A stretch of DNA of 64,000 nucleotides. It comes from Dysidea avara. Lineage: Eukaryota > Porifera > Demospongiae > Dictyoceratida > Dysideidae. The position numbers were made by a program, and so were the translations under genes. The notes under the pieces are model-generated. The model saw nothing but the letters and a program-made list of their open reading frames with translations. It searched no databases and had not been told where the DNA came from. This document shows, one piece after another, positions 10,709 through 22,318 of the stretch. The stretch is from the NCBI RefSeq assembly GCF_963678975.1, contig NC_089285.1:8294694-8358693 (forward strand), given 5' to 3'. The stretch's first letter is position 1. Every line of letters starts with the position of its first letter.

Positions 10709-12842
10709 TAGTGTTGCACCGATACCGATATTACTATCGGTATTTACACCGATATAGCCATATCGGTTATATTGGCTATCGGTTAAAAAAACATAGGGTA
10801 ACCCAATGATTTTTGAGCGCATGCACAAAAGCGATAATATGGGAGTATTTTACAATTGTGGTGGGTAATGAGCACTTCGCTCGTTGTGGGACGTGTGGTG
10901 ACCGGATTTCCAGGGGTGGCAAGACGCCGAAAATTTTTAACACGACGAACATGAGAGACCATCTACAAAAGAAACACCCTACGGAATACAGAGATTACGA
11001 AGAGAAAAAGTAAGAGAGTTGAAAGAACAGAAGGATAAACAATCCACTGGGAGCACGACGGGGAGAACGACAGGCCAACCTACAATGGTGGAAACGCAGG
11101 CTTGCGTAAAGCTGTGGGATATAAACGATCCTAAGGTGGAGCGCATTCATGTGAAGATAGCTGAGATGACGGCGCTAGATTATCAACCGTTATCAGTTGT
11201 TTCTGATGTGGGATTCACTCGCCTTTTACATACCATCAAGCCTAGGTACAAAATGCCTAGCAGGAAGTATTTTACTAATAATGTACTGCCTAAAATCAAG
11301 GAAAACATTGACACGAAGTTATTCGAGTTGTTAAAAGACGTGGAGTTTTTGAGTCTGACTACTGATATCTGGAGTACCAGTCTTTCAAATGAGTCATTAA
11401 TAAGTATGACTGCCCACTGGATTAGCAATGAATTTGAACGTACGTCAGCTGTTCTCCATGCACAAAAGATGGAAGGATCACACACTGGAGTAGCAATGTC
11501 GAGCTTTGGAATCCATGTTGGAAAATTTCTAAAAGCAGAGTGCATATGGTTGTAGCAGATAATGCTAGCAACATGAAGAGAGCTATGAAGGAGGGTCAGT
11601 TTGAAGCACAGAGATGCTTTGTCCACACATTACAATTAGTAGTGAATGATGGCGTACTATCACAACATGCTGTTATTGATACCCTTGCAGTCTGTCGTAG
11701 TATTGTTGGGCATTTTAAACACTCTACTATAGCTTACCACAAGTTAGATCAAATAAGAGAAAGACTAGATATCAAAAAACACAAATTTCAACAGGACAAA
11801 CCAACTAGGTGGAACTCTACCTTATACATGTTGCAAACAGTTTACGAGCAGAAGATGGCACTGGCAGCTTATGCTACCGAGCATGGTGGCATAACAATGC
11901 TCACTCCCAATCAAATTGACTTGACCAAAAAAATTATTGCTGTTCTTGAACCTGTCGAAGAGATCACCAAAATGATCTCTAAAGATTCAGCATCCATATC
12001 TATGCTAATTCCATCAGTAAAGATTTTAGAAAAAGCTTTTAATAAGCATGATGATGACTCGGGTATTCAAACTATGAAAGGAGAAATGTTAAAGTCTTTA
12101 GAAACCAGGTTTGATGACATTGAAGAGTCTGAGTTACTACTTATTGCCACATGTCTGGACTCGATATTTAAAGACAAATTTTTTTCTAGGGAAGCTAAAA
12201 GGTTGGCTAGCAAATGTGTGATTGACAATGCTGTGGACCCAGATGTTGAAGTTGAGCCACAAAGTAAGAGACCCCGTACTGAATCATCTACTGATTCTTC
12301 AGTTGACAATACATCAACAAGTGAGGTTTGGGAATGTTTTACAGAAATTTTACATGACAGTGGAGCGACCACGGATACTGATGGAGGAAAGGAAGCTATG
12401 GTTGATCGATATTTATCTGAGCCATTAATTGACTATAAAACTGGCAATCCATACACTTTGTGGAATAACAACAAGCTGCGGTATCCTCTTTTGGCTAAAT
12501 TAGCAAAACGATATCTCTGTTCCCCACCAACTAGTGTACCATCAGAAAGGCTCTTCTCTGGAGCTGGTATTCTATAAGAGGAACGTAGAAACAAGTTAAC
12601 AGCTGAACATGCTGAAATGTTATTATTGATAAAAAACAATATGAACTTGTTACAAGTACCAAAATAATTAGTCTCTTACTAACTTACTGTACACCTCGTC
12701 ATCTCTTTTTAATTTTTTAAACAAATACTTTATAAAGTAAAAGTATTTATTAATATCGGTTATCGGTATCGGCATCGGTATTTAAATAACCGATATATCG
12801 GCTATCGGAACATCGGCTTTTTTTCTTATCGGTGCAACACTA
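10709..12842 (+). mobile_element. hAT transposon (ZBED type), both ends and 8 bp target duplication
   Basis: The ends are TAGTGTTGCACCGATA and TATCGGTGCAACACTA. The flanks carry an exact 8 bp duplication ATAAACAA (10701-10708 and 12843-12850). Subterminal regions are packed with CGATA/TATCGG motifs, probable transposase binding sites. The 2134 bp element contains one transposase gene, now frame-broken. Confidence 0.95.
10813..12667 (+). pseudogene. hAT transposase, ZBED-like, three disablements
   Basis: The protein has an N-terminal BED zinc finger (FARCGTCGDRIS ... HLQKKHPTEY, about residues 24-56). The catalytic core follows, with the first Asp in LSLTTDIWSTS, the second in VVADNASNMKRAM and the CFVHTLQLVVND segment. 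The C-terminal hAT dimerisation region ends with LCSPPTSVPSERLFSGAG. The gene is broken by a frameshift in an A-run near 11010, a second frameshift near 11540, and an in-frame TAA at 12575-12577, after which the normal ending EERRNKLTAEHAEML reads on to 12667. The length otherwise matches a full hAT transposase of about 610 residues. The family excises and inserts DNA with 8 bp duplications, as seen at the element's ends. Confidence 0.9.
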
Positions 12843-12850
12843 ATAAACAA

Positions 12851-13276
12851 TGAAGGAGACACAGTGTTCATGATACGACTACAGTTTCTGTGACTTTGCT
12901 GTAGAAGTATCATATCACATTTGTCATGATACAAGTCTCCATTTTCCTATTTGTTTGTTACTTGTTAGGGGTGCTGTAAGAGAAAAAAAGCCAAGTACAT
13001 GTAGTGATGTAATGTATGTGGATTTTGTGGTTACTACATTTGGTGAGAGTAATATTGAATTGGAGTCTAGCTGTGTGCATGTGATTGACGAAACTCTGCT
13101 AATGAATCCAAGTAAAACAGGTGATCTGCAACATGTGAGCAAGATTCACTCAAGCGACACAAGGACAGCATCCTTCATGGCTACTACATGCTTTTAATGT
13201 AACCAGAGATATAGCATTTGTTATCTTATACTGTAATTTTACAGACTATGTGTGGTTTATTTATGTGGCATATGTA
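12851..13276. other. Unassigned stretch
   Basis: Overlapping short ORFs on both strands at 12924-13197 show no family signature. Nothing else was recognised. Confidence 0.3.
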
Positions 13277-14640
13277 TCAAGACACACAGTAGTGTTTCTT
13301 GCAGCCCAAGAAGTCAGCGCGCAACACTGTGAGTATATATATATATATAGTCAGGAAGAAAGAAAAAGCGATATTCACACCTCCATAGCTCTGTGCTTCC
13401 TTTACGAAACAAGACGATTTTTGCTGTGGACACTCCCACCAACTTCAGTATTCCACACACCAAATTTGAGTGAAATTGTTTCAACTGTTCCCTAGATATG
13501 CAACTTCAAAAATTGGCTTAGTTTCTTCGTTTTTCTTTGTCTTTTCATACACTTACAAAAACTGCCATAAAATGTGAACGCCATATCTAATTGCCTTGAA
13601 ATGTGGCACACATAAGGGGGTATAAAGGCACATTTTAGTACCAAGTTTGGCTGGAATACGATAAACAGGCAAAGAGTTATTTGCGATTATTCACGAAAAA
13701 TAACACCAATATGTTGTCACGCCTACAGGGTAAACTGCTTATGGGAAGAAGCTCAAAATCGGTGCATGTATAGGTTAACTATTGAACCTCAAACCTTTTG
13801 TGGTTTGAAAGAAATCAAGCTAAAAACCATGAAGATACAATGAAAATACCAACAGTATAACAATTACACGATCGAGATTAGCTAACAACTACTTGCCATG
13901 CCTTCCAGAAAAACCGCTTGGAGCAATGCTTTGAAAATTGCAGTACAGATGGAGTAATTATCAATGGTGTAGAAGAATCAGACTTAAAGCCACAGAGTTA
14001 TAACACGAAATACAACTTGGTGTAGCAAGTGCGAGATCAAGATACTCTAACAGAGCAGTCACCCTGAAGAGAGATCAGCTAGAAACAAGTAACCTGTATA
14101 GAGATCAGCTACAAGCAAATCACCCAGTAGAAATATGTGCTGGAAACAAATCACCATGTAGAGAGATCGGTTAGGAACAAGTCACCCAGTAGAGAATTCA
14201 GCTAGTAACAAGTCACCCTGTAGAGATCAGCTACAAACAAATCACCCTGTAGAAAGATCACCTGGAAACAAGTCACCCTGTAGAGATATCAGCTAGAAAA
14301 TGAAAGAAGTTCAACTACATACAATGAGATGAGAGTTTCAGCTACAGTTCAGTTACGTAAGAAGTCACTTTATTACCTATGTGAATATCATTCAGTGTTA
14401 AAAATAATCTGACAAAAAGGTATACACACAATTGCTTCTTTTGTTCCACAATTCCTGCAGTGAAGAAAAAGGGAAGCACCAAAACCAGTTTATGGCTGGC
14501 TTTGTGAAAAAAAAATATCTACACCAAAACAGCTAAGCTGTAAAAAAAGAGTGCTGTCCCCAAAAAGGCCAGGGTGAAAAAAGTTATGAAATCAAAGGTG
14601 GCGGCCAAGAAATGGTTGTGATGGTAGGTCCCATGACAAC
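13277..14640 (+). mobile_element. Composite satellite element, copy 1 (shrunken)
   Basis: It begins TCAAGACACACAGTAGTGT, as copies 2 and 3 do, and follows them through about 750 bp of diverged conserved sequence (for example GTTGTCACGCCTACAGGGTA). A short array of 30-31 bp monomers lies at about 14040-14310. It then follows one hairpin arm up to GAAATGGTTGTGATGGTAGG (about 14630), where the match ends. The second arm is missing. It is more diverged than the other two copies and has no transposase gene. Confidence 0.8.
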
Positions 14641-15539
14641 AGCAGATTTGATTTTTCACCAAGAACACAAAGTTACTTTAAACAGTCAAATTTCATAATC
14701 TAGACTTCTTTTGCTAGCTGCTTTTCCTAAGCACAGTGGCGATCCATACGGGTAGTCTGGGGCCAAATGGAGCTCTGGCCAGCCTGGGGATGGCTTTGTG
14801 TGGCTGTACAGCTCCATGGTGTTGAATGAAGGCCTGTGCTGTAAACATCCTTTACTTTTAGCCAGTTTTCAAATCTGATTGGCTCATAACTTAGCCTAAT
14901 TTATCCTTCCTCTAGAATTATTAAAAACAGTCCCTTGCCCACCTCTGGTCAACATCAAGTTAAAACCTATCTAAAATGGCAAAAAATTTAAGTGTGTGGA
15001 TTTTTTGAAGGTAAGATATTGGTGTAATCGTGTGAAATCTTGGTACACTTAGCTTCTACCATTGGCAAGCTACAACACACTGAATACTTATAACTGGCAT
15101 TTCTTGATACTTTTAAATAGGTCTGTTATTGTCAGACGGACTCACATATGGCTACAATGGTTTGCACTCCCAAATCTTCTACAATGTGCAAAATTTTCTG
15201 TAATACAGTTCTTAAATATATGGCACAGTTCTTAAAAATATAGCACAGTACTTACCAGTTAGCTCAATACCAAATAATTGATCAATGACAGGGTATGGAA
15301 ACTCCAATGATTTTTGAGAACGATTTCACTTACTCATCCTTAACTGATGGCAAAACTCTGCCGATTACCTGGCTGTACTCTCAAATAAGCTGTGTATTGT
15401 AAAATTCTTAAGTAATGTATTTACAGTACACCTCATTGGGGTCCCTTAAGTCTGGATATTCCTTTAATAACTAAAGTATGGGCATCGGTTTGTCCATGAC
15501 AGACTGGGTAACTTTGTTTCATCACACTTTTTGGTCAGC
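14640..15539. other. Unassigned stretch, possible TE end at 14734
   Basis: No gene was recognised. CACAGTGGCGATCCATACGG at about 14734 resembles the CAGTGGCGGATC-type ends common in invertebrate DNA transposons, but no matching partner end was found. Confidence 0.25.
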
Positions 15540-15938
15540 TGTGAAAAAAGCATTTACGTAGAATGTGGCATGTCTGTTTACTAGGGTGCTTTTGCTCCTT
15601 CCACTCTGTTTTTAGACATTCCACATATTTCTCATGACTTGACTGATCTTCACCATGCGGTGAACACGTAGGCATTTTGCAATGCATTTTTTTACCTTTT
15701 CCTCAGTCAGTGATTCCTATTGAATCCAGCCAGCTTTCGTAAATATGCCATTTCTCCCGTAGTGTTTCCTCAAAGTAACCCTTGGTAATGTTAGAAATTT
15801 ATTATAGGTTAAATCTTCAAAACTAACTTCTCCAGCAGTTTTAAGAAAAGGTACATCATCTTTACTACAATTCTTGTGACAAACTTTGACCTGGGTTTTC
15901 CACCAAGATGTTTTCTTATTGCTGGAGTCATTGTACAT
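15540..15938 (-). pseudogene. Coding-like relic with an in-frame stop
   Basis: A minus-strand frame starts at 15938 (MYNDSSNKKTSWWKT) and reads FLTLPRVTLRKHYGRNGIF before an in-frame TAG at about 15714-15716. It remains open in the same frame to about 15540, with a Cys/His-rich stretch (MHCKMPTCSPHGEDQ and QTCHILRKCFFHS). The continuity across the stop suggests a former coding region of at least 130 residues. I do not recognise the family. It could be a TE exon or a decayed host exon. Confidence 0.3.
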
Positions 15939-15939
15939 G

Positions 15940-17660
15940 TCCTATACCCTTAGTTAGGGGTTTTTCACTGGTTGACTTAGCAAGCTAAACAAAATAAAAG
16001 ATAACTTAAATAAATTCAGTACATACGTCTCCACATCATCATCATCGATGGTTACACCAGACTACTTGTCTTGTAATGGTGATGATGTCATGGGTAGTGA
16101 TGATGCCATTAAAATTTGTGTCACTATCATAGGTTCAGCAATATTCTCTTGGTCCTATATTGTATAATAATACATGTACCATGGTCTTGTAGTAATCTGA
16201 CGTTTATTTCTCTTCTCACTGGCACTGCTAGAAGAATGCTTTCTTTGATTGGCCATTTTTGTCTGACAAATTCAATTACCACCGGTCATGTGATCCACTT
16301 GTCCAGATTTTGACTGTTGACCGACCATTATATTGAGCCTTGCAACAAAAACATTCTTCCTTTCACTGCTTTCAGTGCATTCTACAGTGGAAATTTTCCA
16401 GTATATGTTCCTAAATGCACAATTGTGTGGAAGCATTTGGCTTGTTGAATAAACTGCTTGGTATTTGTGGCCGTCTCAGCAAAACGAGGGAGGGAGAGAG
16501 GCAGCAAACACCTTACTTTGCACAATTTTTTCTCAGCATTATTTGCAGTGAACAAGGAATGAATTATCAAGTTTCAGCCTTGTAGTGAATAGTTTTGGAA
16601 TTATAGCGCTAGAGCAAGATAATCAATTTGTACAGCAACTGTACTGAAATAAAAAAAACTACAGGTGTTTACATTTACAGCCACAACTTCCATTTGGATT
16701 AGTCTACAACGTTGCAATTCAGCTTAAAATATTTACCATGGATTAGCTTATCAGCCAAGGTATAGTGTTAGCCCTGTTGTCACTTGCGTGTATAAATATG
16801 AAGGCAGTTTAGTAGAAGAAATGGTGATGACCTTGTTTACATTTACCTCATCGTAAATAAACACACGTGATATGCATACTGTTAAAGCTACAGAAACAAA
16901 ATAAACATTTTCAAACTCTCGATGATTGATTGATTATATACCTGATTGCGATCTAGTGTGGTTTTGGCTATTCACAGGTTCTTTGCAACTGAAAATTTAT
17001 ATAGCTATTTATCCATCTATTCTATATCCATCTATTCTATTACTCGATTTTGATCTAGTTACGTGGGTTATGAGTCTCCACAGGTACTTTCCAAGTGATT
17101 TTGGCTGCAAAATTAGCTTTAAATTAACTACAGCTGACTACTGCATGTAAAAAAGCTAGGAAAGTATAAAAAGCTGACCCCTCATAGTTATACATTCTAA
17201 TGTACATGCATTGCCTCACTTTGGGTTGCAAACTTCAATCTTAATTTTCTAGAAAAAAATTAATTGCATGACGTACGAATGTAATTGAACAAATATAATC
17301 ATACTTCTGGAATAATGGCTCTTTGCATAATTCTCTCCAATGAGCAGTTATCGCAGTGGGTATCTTCATCCATTGACATTGATACCATTCGGCCTCTGCA
17401 TGCTTCAACCTATGTAGCGCATTAACTTGCAATAAAAACACTAAATATTTATCACTAACCAACTCTCTATGTGTAACTTTATGACTAAAGTGTCATAACT
17501 ATTAAGGAGGGAGGAGTGTGGTATATGTGACTGATGTAATTTAGTCTGACACAGTGCATCACATGACTTGTATAAGCATAAAGTATGTTTACACATACCT
17601 CGCAGCTAACAACAGATTTGCAACATTTAGCATAGATAAGCGGAGGCTTCATAGGAATGT
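15940..17660. other. Unassigned AT-rich stretch
   Basis: No convincing gene, RNA or long repeat was found. CCATCTATTCTAT occurs twice at about 17013-17042. ORFs here are short and lack family signatures. Confidence 0.3.
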
Positions 17661-17949
17661 GATGACAAATGTGACTGGATCTGCAAGAACCTCATATGTT
17701 AGCTCATTTTTTGATTTCCGTTTAGATAGCCAAAGCGAAGGTCAACCAAAGTTCCAGCTTAGAAGCCAAGCTGCTATGCTATCGTATGCTGGAGTGGCCA
17801 AAACCTGTTCAGTGATCTGCCATAGCAAAATGAGGTCTGAACGTATGTTGCGACCTTTTTTTTTTTTTTTTTTTTGGCCTTCGACTTACAGCTAGGCTGA
17901 AGTTGAGTGGAATCTGAAACCCCCTCTGAAAATTTCTAGATCTGCCACT
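17660..17949. mobile_element. TE fragment with CAGTGGCAGATC end, inside a Gypsy relic
   Basis: Reading the minus strand from about 17949, the sequence starts CAGTGGCAGATCTAGAAATT, a typical end of many DNA transposons. It interrupts the C-terminal Gypsy integrase frame after YYSRGT. A poly-T tract lies at 17858-17876. At 17671, TGTGACTGGATCTGCAAGAA resembles the TGTGACC-type MITE ends seen at 19.8 and 55.2 kb, so two TE ends may meet here. Confidence 0.4.
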
Positions 17950-18620
17950 GGTACCTCTGCTGTAGTACTGCTGTTGTTGGTTTTGTCTCTTGGTGAGCTG
18001 TTTACTAGCATTTTCACAGATTGCTGGAATCAAACTAGAATTGTTCACTACCGGAGCTTAAATTTGGTATCAAACACTGAGTAGTGACTTGCGATCCCAA
18101 TGCCATCACTGTTCCAGTACCTGAGTTCACACCTGCAGGAGAGGGCCCTGGGAGCATAGACTCTAGTTGTCGCTAAGTCTTGAAAATACTGAACTCCAAT
18201 TGCCTTTCTGAATAGTCTCTTAATTGCTTGAACATCTCTCTCGACTAAGCCATTTGACTGTGGGTAATTGGGACTAGATGTACTGATAGTGAAGTCCACT
18301 GTTTTGAAAATTCTCTGAAACCAGCACGGCTGAATTGCATATTGTCTGCCCTAACAGTGTTTGGGCAGACAAAGGATTCCGTGGCATGCAAAGGTTGTTT
18401 TCATTACTTTTATTGTAGCTGCAGCAGTCTTAGATGACACTGGCATCACCTCTGGGTACTTGGAAAAGTAATTCACCATGATTAAATAATCTTGGTTATA
18501 CACTTTCCCATGGGCGTGATGGTATGTGATGAGGAATCATTGGCTCCTTCTGGTTGACCGTTTGCATATTTCACACTCCTTCACTAGGGTTTCTATGTCT
18601 TCATTTATTGATAGGGACCC
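17950..18620 (-). pseudogene. Ty3/Gypsy integrase relic
   Basis: Minus-strand translation in several frames gives an integrase in order. First comes ETLVKECEICKRST (zinc-binding Cys pair), then YFSKYPEVMPVSSKTAA (first catalytic Asp position replaced by Asn in MVNYFSKYP). Next are a damaged middle region with stops, SSPNYPQSNGLVERDVQAIK (catalytic Glu region, 18299-18048) and a C-terminal tail with KQLTKRQNQQQQYY. There is no accompanying RT, RNase H or LTR. It is a dead fragment cut at its 3' end by another TE at about 17949. Confidence 0.7.
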
Positions 18621-19364
18621 GCCGATTATGCTCATAATTTTACCTATTATGCTATGCTGCACTGCTAAAAAATTCACCTATTATGCTTAAATTAATGCTC
18701 AATATTTACCTATTATGCTCGATTATGCTCAATGTTCATGCCTTAGTTTATATGCTTTGCTACTAGTTTAACACTGTATAGCTGTATAACATTATGTATC
18801 TAGCTACACTGTTGTGTTATCATTTAGACATCCTTACTTGCTCTGGTTTTTCCTTTGCTTTAAGTTCTTATAAATGGCTATATATAACATTGGAATAGTA
18901 AAGGCTATGGACTTTCTTAAGTTAGTGCACTCTTCAGAACAAGGGTATTAATTTGACACCAGGTTTGTGAATTTTGAACCATTTATAGGAACATAAGGAT
19001 TCAGCTGATATTGAGGTCTGACCTCTGACAATGGTCTACTCCACAACAGTGTCCTCTGGTGATTATTATCATTATTACCAGGTCTACAGTTCGGCTCTGG
19101 AGGGACCTATACGACCACTACCCCACTTAGTCACCATGAACAAAAGGGCCCTTTTAAAGGCATACAACCGTGACTACTTTGGTCATATCATCCCTTATAC
19201 TTGCTGCAGAAGCAAATTGAGGTCTCTTTCACACTTACTGACCCTTGTGAGCAGAAGTTTTCATCTGGTCAACTTAATATCAAGCTCTACCTTTACACCT
19301 GGCACACATTATTGTATTAATGTGACATGAACACAATACTACTTACTTGTAATTGTCCTTTGAC
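18621..19364. other. Unassigned stretch with short CCTATTATGCT repeats
   Basis: The motif CCTATTATGCT and its variants recur several times between about 18645 and 18740. The rest holds no recognisable gene; the ORF at 19031-19330 has no family signature. Confidence 0.35.
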
Positions 19365-19660
19365 TCTATTTAGGTTGTTTTGGGTGGGTAATAAATCCCA
19401 TATACTCCTCCTTGTTTTCTAATATACTCCATGCCTTCCGGCAAAATATAACATATGCTCAAAATCTAGGTTTATCCAATCGCTATGCATTGTTCACGTG
19501 CAGTGATTTAACAAGCACTATTATTTTGTCACGTGAGGACACATAGTTGCCATGGCACTAGTATTATCGCAAGAAAACCAGCCGCTTTTGCCGAGCCTAC
19601 AACAGCCGTGGATGAGGTAAGTAATCTGAGTGTAATGTGAAATAGAGTCTAAGTCTAAAG
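19365..19660 (+). mobile_element. 5' part of a DNA transposon: leader, first exon and splice donor (copy 1)
   Basis: GACTCTATTTAGGTTGTTTT and the following 200 bp match 35055-35270. An ATG at 19552 opens MALVLSQENQPLLPSLQQPWM and runs into a consensus donor GATGAG|GTAAGT at about 19614-19622. Part of the same exon and donor recurs at about 28836-28880 and, inverted, at about 34805-34885. The 35 kb copy joins the same ATG region to a DDE_Tnp_4 C-terminus, which suggests that this is the 5' end of such a transposase gene. The copy here ends at a hairpin repeat. Confidence 0.6.
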
Positions 19661-19663
19661 CAG

Positions 19664-19798
19664 TCATACGGGCACAATGTGGAGTCTATGAAATTTATAA
19701 ATCCTCAGGCCCTTAGTAGCGCCCTCGCTTCGCCCGTGTGCTACAGCCCAGGCCTTCAGGTTTATAAATTTCATAGACTCCACATTGTGCCCGTATAA
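19664..19798. repeat. Hairpin repeat, family 'CTGTAGCG core', copy b
   Basis: The arms ATACGGGCACAATGTGGAGT (19666) and its complement ending CCCGTAT (19796) pair over about 50 bases. The core GTAGCGCCCTCGCTTCGCCC then GTGTGCTACAGCCCAGGCC is shared, inverted, with the 34.7 kb copy and loosely with the 7.3 kb copy. The outer flank TATTTAGACTGTGGTACAGC matches sequence beside the 7.3 kb copy. Confidence 0.8.
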
Positions 19799-20535
19799 CC
19801 ATTATTTAGACTGTGGTACAGCTTTTCAGCAGAATCAGGCTATATGTGACCGGATCTGCAAGAATCCCACATGTTCTCACAAGACTAATTTTACAGAATG
19901 CAACAAGCGCAATGGGTAAAATATATTGTAAATTTTTGAGCACTTGTTACACGATGAAGGAGGGTAACAACAGCAAAAACTAGGATAGAATGTGATCCTC
20001 AGAGCAAGAGGAGTTCAAAGATCTTTGTTTTGTGTCAGTGTTCCCATTGAGCGAGAAGATATGAGCACTAGTTTACCTTGCATTGGACGAGCAGTTCGTT
20101 ATTTTTTCTCACGTTTTCACCTTGACCCTGGTTGTAGAAGCATTTGCACTGACTAATGAGGATCTAGGAGAGACTAGCATTGTAGAGCATGTTACAATGC
20201 AAAATGCTACTGGTTCTGTGTCATTACCATAATATAGAGTGTATTACATATGTTTTTCTCTGTAGTCTCTGGTGATGCTAACTTTAGCATTGAGTATACC
20301 GGATTAACTATTGGTGGATTTACACAAGCAACCTTTTCAGACTCTGTTGGTGAGAAAATAATTTAAATGTACTTGTTTTGTGTGTAATAATGATGACATG
20401 TCAGCTTACGTGTATATAATAATGATGATATGTCAACAGATAAATCACATAACACACAAATAGTAACCATTGCCCCTACCATAGTACCTCTCCAAGTTTC
20501 AGAAAACGTAGCACATGTGGCTCCATGCTTTTAAT
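19799..20535. other. Unassigned stretch with a MITE-like end
   Basis: TATATGTGACCGGATCTGCA at about 19841 matches the TGTGACCGGAT end of the MITE at 55.15 kb, but no partner end was located. The rest contains no recognisable gene. Confidence 0.3.
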
Positions 20536-20840
20536 CCATGTGCTAGAAACATATCACCCTGTAGAAAGAACAGCTAGAAACAAACCACCCTATAGAGGGA
20601 ACAGCTGGGTAAACACTCCACAGGTTGGTTTGTTAGTGAGTTGTTATGCAATTGATCTCTCTGCAGGATGACATGTTTCTAGCTGAAATCTCTTCAGGGT
20701 GACCTTTTTCTAGCCTACAAGAAAACTATCCTGTGGAAAATATCTTGCATTCTTTCTGTAGAGAATTTAGTTACAAGTCACTCTGTGGTGAGTTTAACTA
20801 CAAACTATTCACCATGTAGTCAAAGACTACAGCTACACAA
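20536..20840. repeat. Relic of the 31 bp minisatellite
   Basis: Diverged monomers such as GAAACATATCACCCTGTAGA and AGCTAGAAACAAACCACCCT match the monomers of the large arrays. From about 20655 the orientation switches (CTCTCTGCAGGATGACATGT), so two opposite fragments lie together. Confidence 0.6.
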
Positions 20841-20856
20841 GTCAGTTGTATCACAG

Positions 20857-20904
20857 CAGTCATAGAATAGAATATCTTAGCAGTCATAGAATAGAATATC
20901 TTAG
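20857..20904. repeat. 24 bp perfect tandem duplication
   Basis: CAGTCATAGAATAGAATATC plus TTAG is present twice in a row without mismatch. Confidence 0.85.
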
Positions 20905-21169
20905 TTATCAAATAAAGTCAATAACCAAGATGTAGCATGAAGTAATGAGCAGGAACAGAACCAGACATTATCAGACAGGAGACTTCATAGCTTTATGTGA
21001 CCTCATTATTTTATACAGCAGTTTTCTGATAGTTGTCTGAAGTTGAGTTAGTTGTATGTGATCCGGCGGCATGGGATGATGAAACGATTGCTGGCAGAAA
21101 TGAATCTGCATTGAAAAGTTCAGAGATGTCTATGGACGTATAATCGTATGCAGTTCTCAGCGAATAGGA

Positions 21170-21965
21170 TTATATGTGCTAACTATAGAAACCATGCTGA
21201 TATAATTACATGGAATCCTAGGCTACTGAAATCAAGTTTGTGAGCAGTTCCATACTGATCATATAGTTTGTCCTCCAAGGTTACGTGGTAGCGTTTTTAC
21301 TACTGCTGTAGATAACATAGATTATAACTCCAGCTCAACAACATCAAAAGAGCCCTTTCACGGTACTGGCATATCTCTCTTCCAGCACCTCAAGTTTGAT
21401 CATGAAGGAGTAGAGCAAAAGAAGTATGCCAACACAACGTAGAGAGGGCACCGGTATTTAAATTAAGTGATCTGGCACGTCTGTATACCGCACGAATGGA
21501 GCAACTTGGAATAAAGCTAGATATGAGACTACATACACCCAGGTTCAAACAACATTTGTTAACTGAGTTTACTGACATGTGAGCTCAGAAAAAAGGTCGA
21601 GATATTTTATTAGCATTTGAAAATGACATTGGTCCTGCTTTGGCCAAGGTTTATGAAATTGACAGTGACAGTTATGCTAAGTTTGTGCGCAATGGGAAAT
21701 CAAGTTTGTGAGCAGTTCCGTACTGATCATGTAGTTGGTCCTCCAAGGTTACGTGGTAGCATTTTTACTACTTTTGCTGTAGATAACATAGATTATAACT
21801 CCAGCTCAACAACATCAAAAGAGTCCTTTCACGGCACTGGCATATCTCTCTTCCAGCACCTCAAGTTTGATCATGAAGGAGTAGAGCGAAATATCACAGC
21901 TCTAAAGCAGCTAATAAATTGCCACACTACTACACCACTACACCAAAGTGCCTCCAGTTACTGAC
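21170..21965 (+). pseudogene. TE-associated ORF relic with internal tandem duplication
   Basis: Plus-strand frames read RAPVFKLSDLARLYTARMEQ, then LHTPRFKQHLLTEF, an in-frame TGA, and KKGRDILLAFENDIGPALAK. The ORF at 21617-21964 then gives VDNIDYNSSSTTSKESFHGT and GISLFQHLKFDHEG. This VDN-D-N-SSTT-FHGTGISLFQ pattern is one I associate with uncharacterised, transposon-linked proteins in marine invertebrates; I know no function. The block 21228-21420 repeats at 21698-21890 with few changes, so the final part precedes and follows the middle part. Stops and the duplication show that the gene is broken. Confidence 0.5.
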
Positions 21966-22059
21966 AGCATCAAGAAATCGTCTGTTTCTGTTCCCATAGT
22001 TTCATCTCTGGACAGGACCAAATACAAGCAACACACTGAACATGAATACCTTTGACTTA

Positions 22060-22315
22060 CACTGTGAAAAAAGAGGGATATAAGTTTTCCAGTGGCTTAT
22101 TGAATACAAAAAAGCTTGGTATAACCTGTATTATACTAACAATCTCATGTAAGACTTCAGTTAATGTGTTAAATAAACTGAAACCATATATGCGATAGTA
22201 TAGTATGGATTATACTAAAGTATAAAATGAGTATAATACAGGATTCATATTAAGGCTTATTTGTGTTCAATAAGCCACTGGAAATACCATATTATATCCC
22301 ACTTTTTGCACAGTG
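22060..22315. mobile_element. MITE with TTA target duplication (Harbinger-like)
   Basis: The ends CACTGTGAAAAAAGAGGGAT and, reversed, CACTGTGCAAAAAGTGGGAT are inverted copies. A second shared block, CCAGTGGCTTATTGAA, lies further in. TTA flanks both ends (22057-22059 and 22316-22318). A 3 bp TWA duplication is typical of PIF/Harbinger elements. There is no coding content in its 256 bp. Confidence 0.75.
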
Positions 22316-22318
22316 TTA

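Noticed and set aside
12924-13197. Overlapping ORFs on both strands near the hAT end
   Set aside because: No splice, domain or codon evidence; mutual overlap suggests chance.
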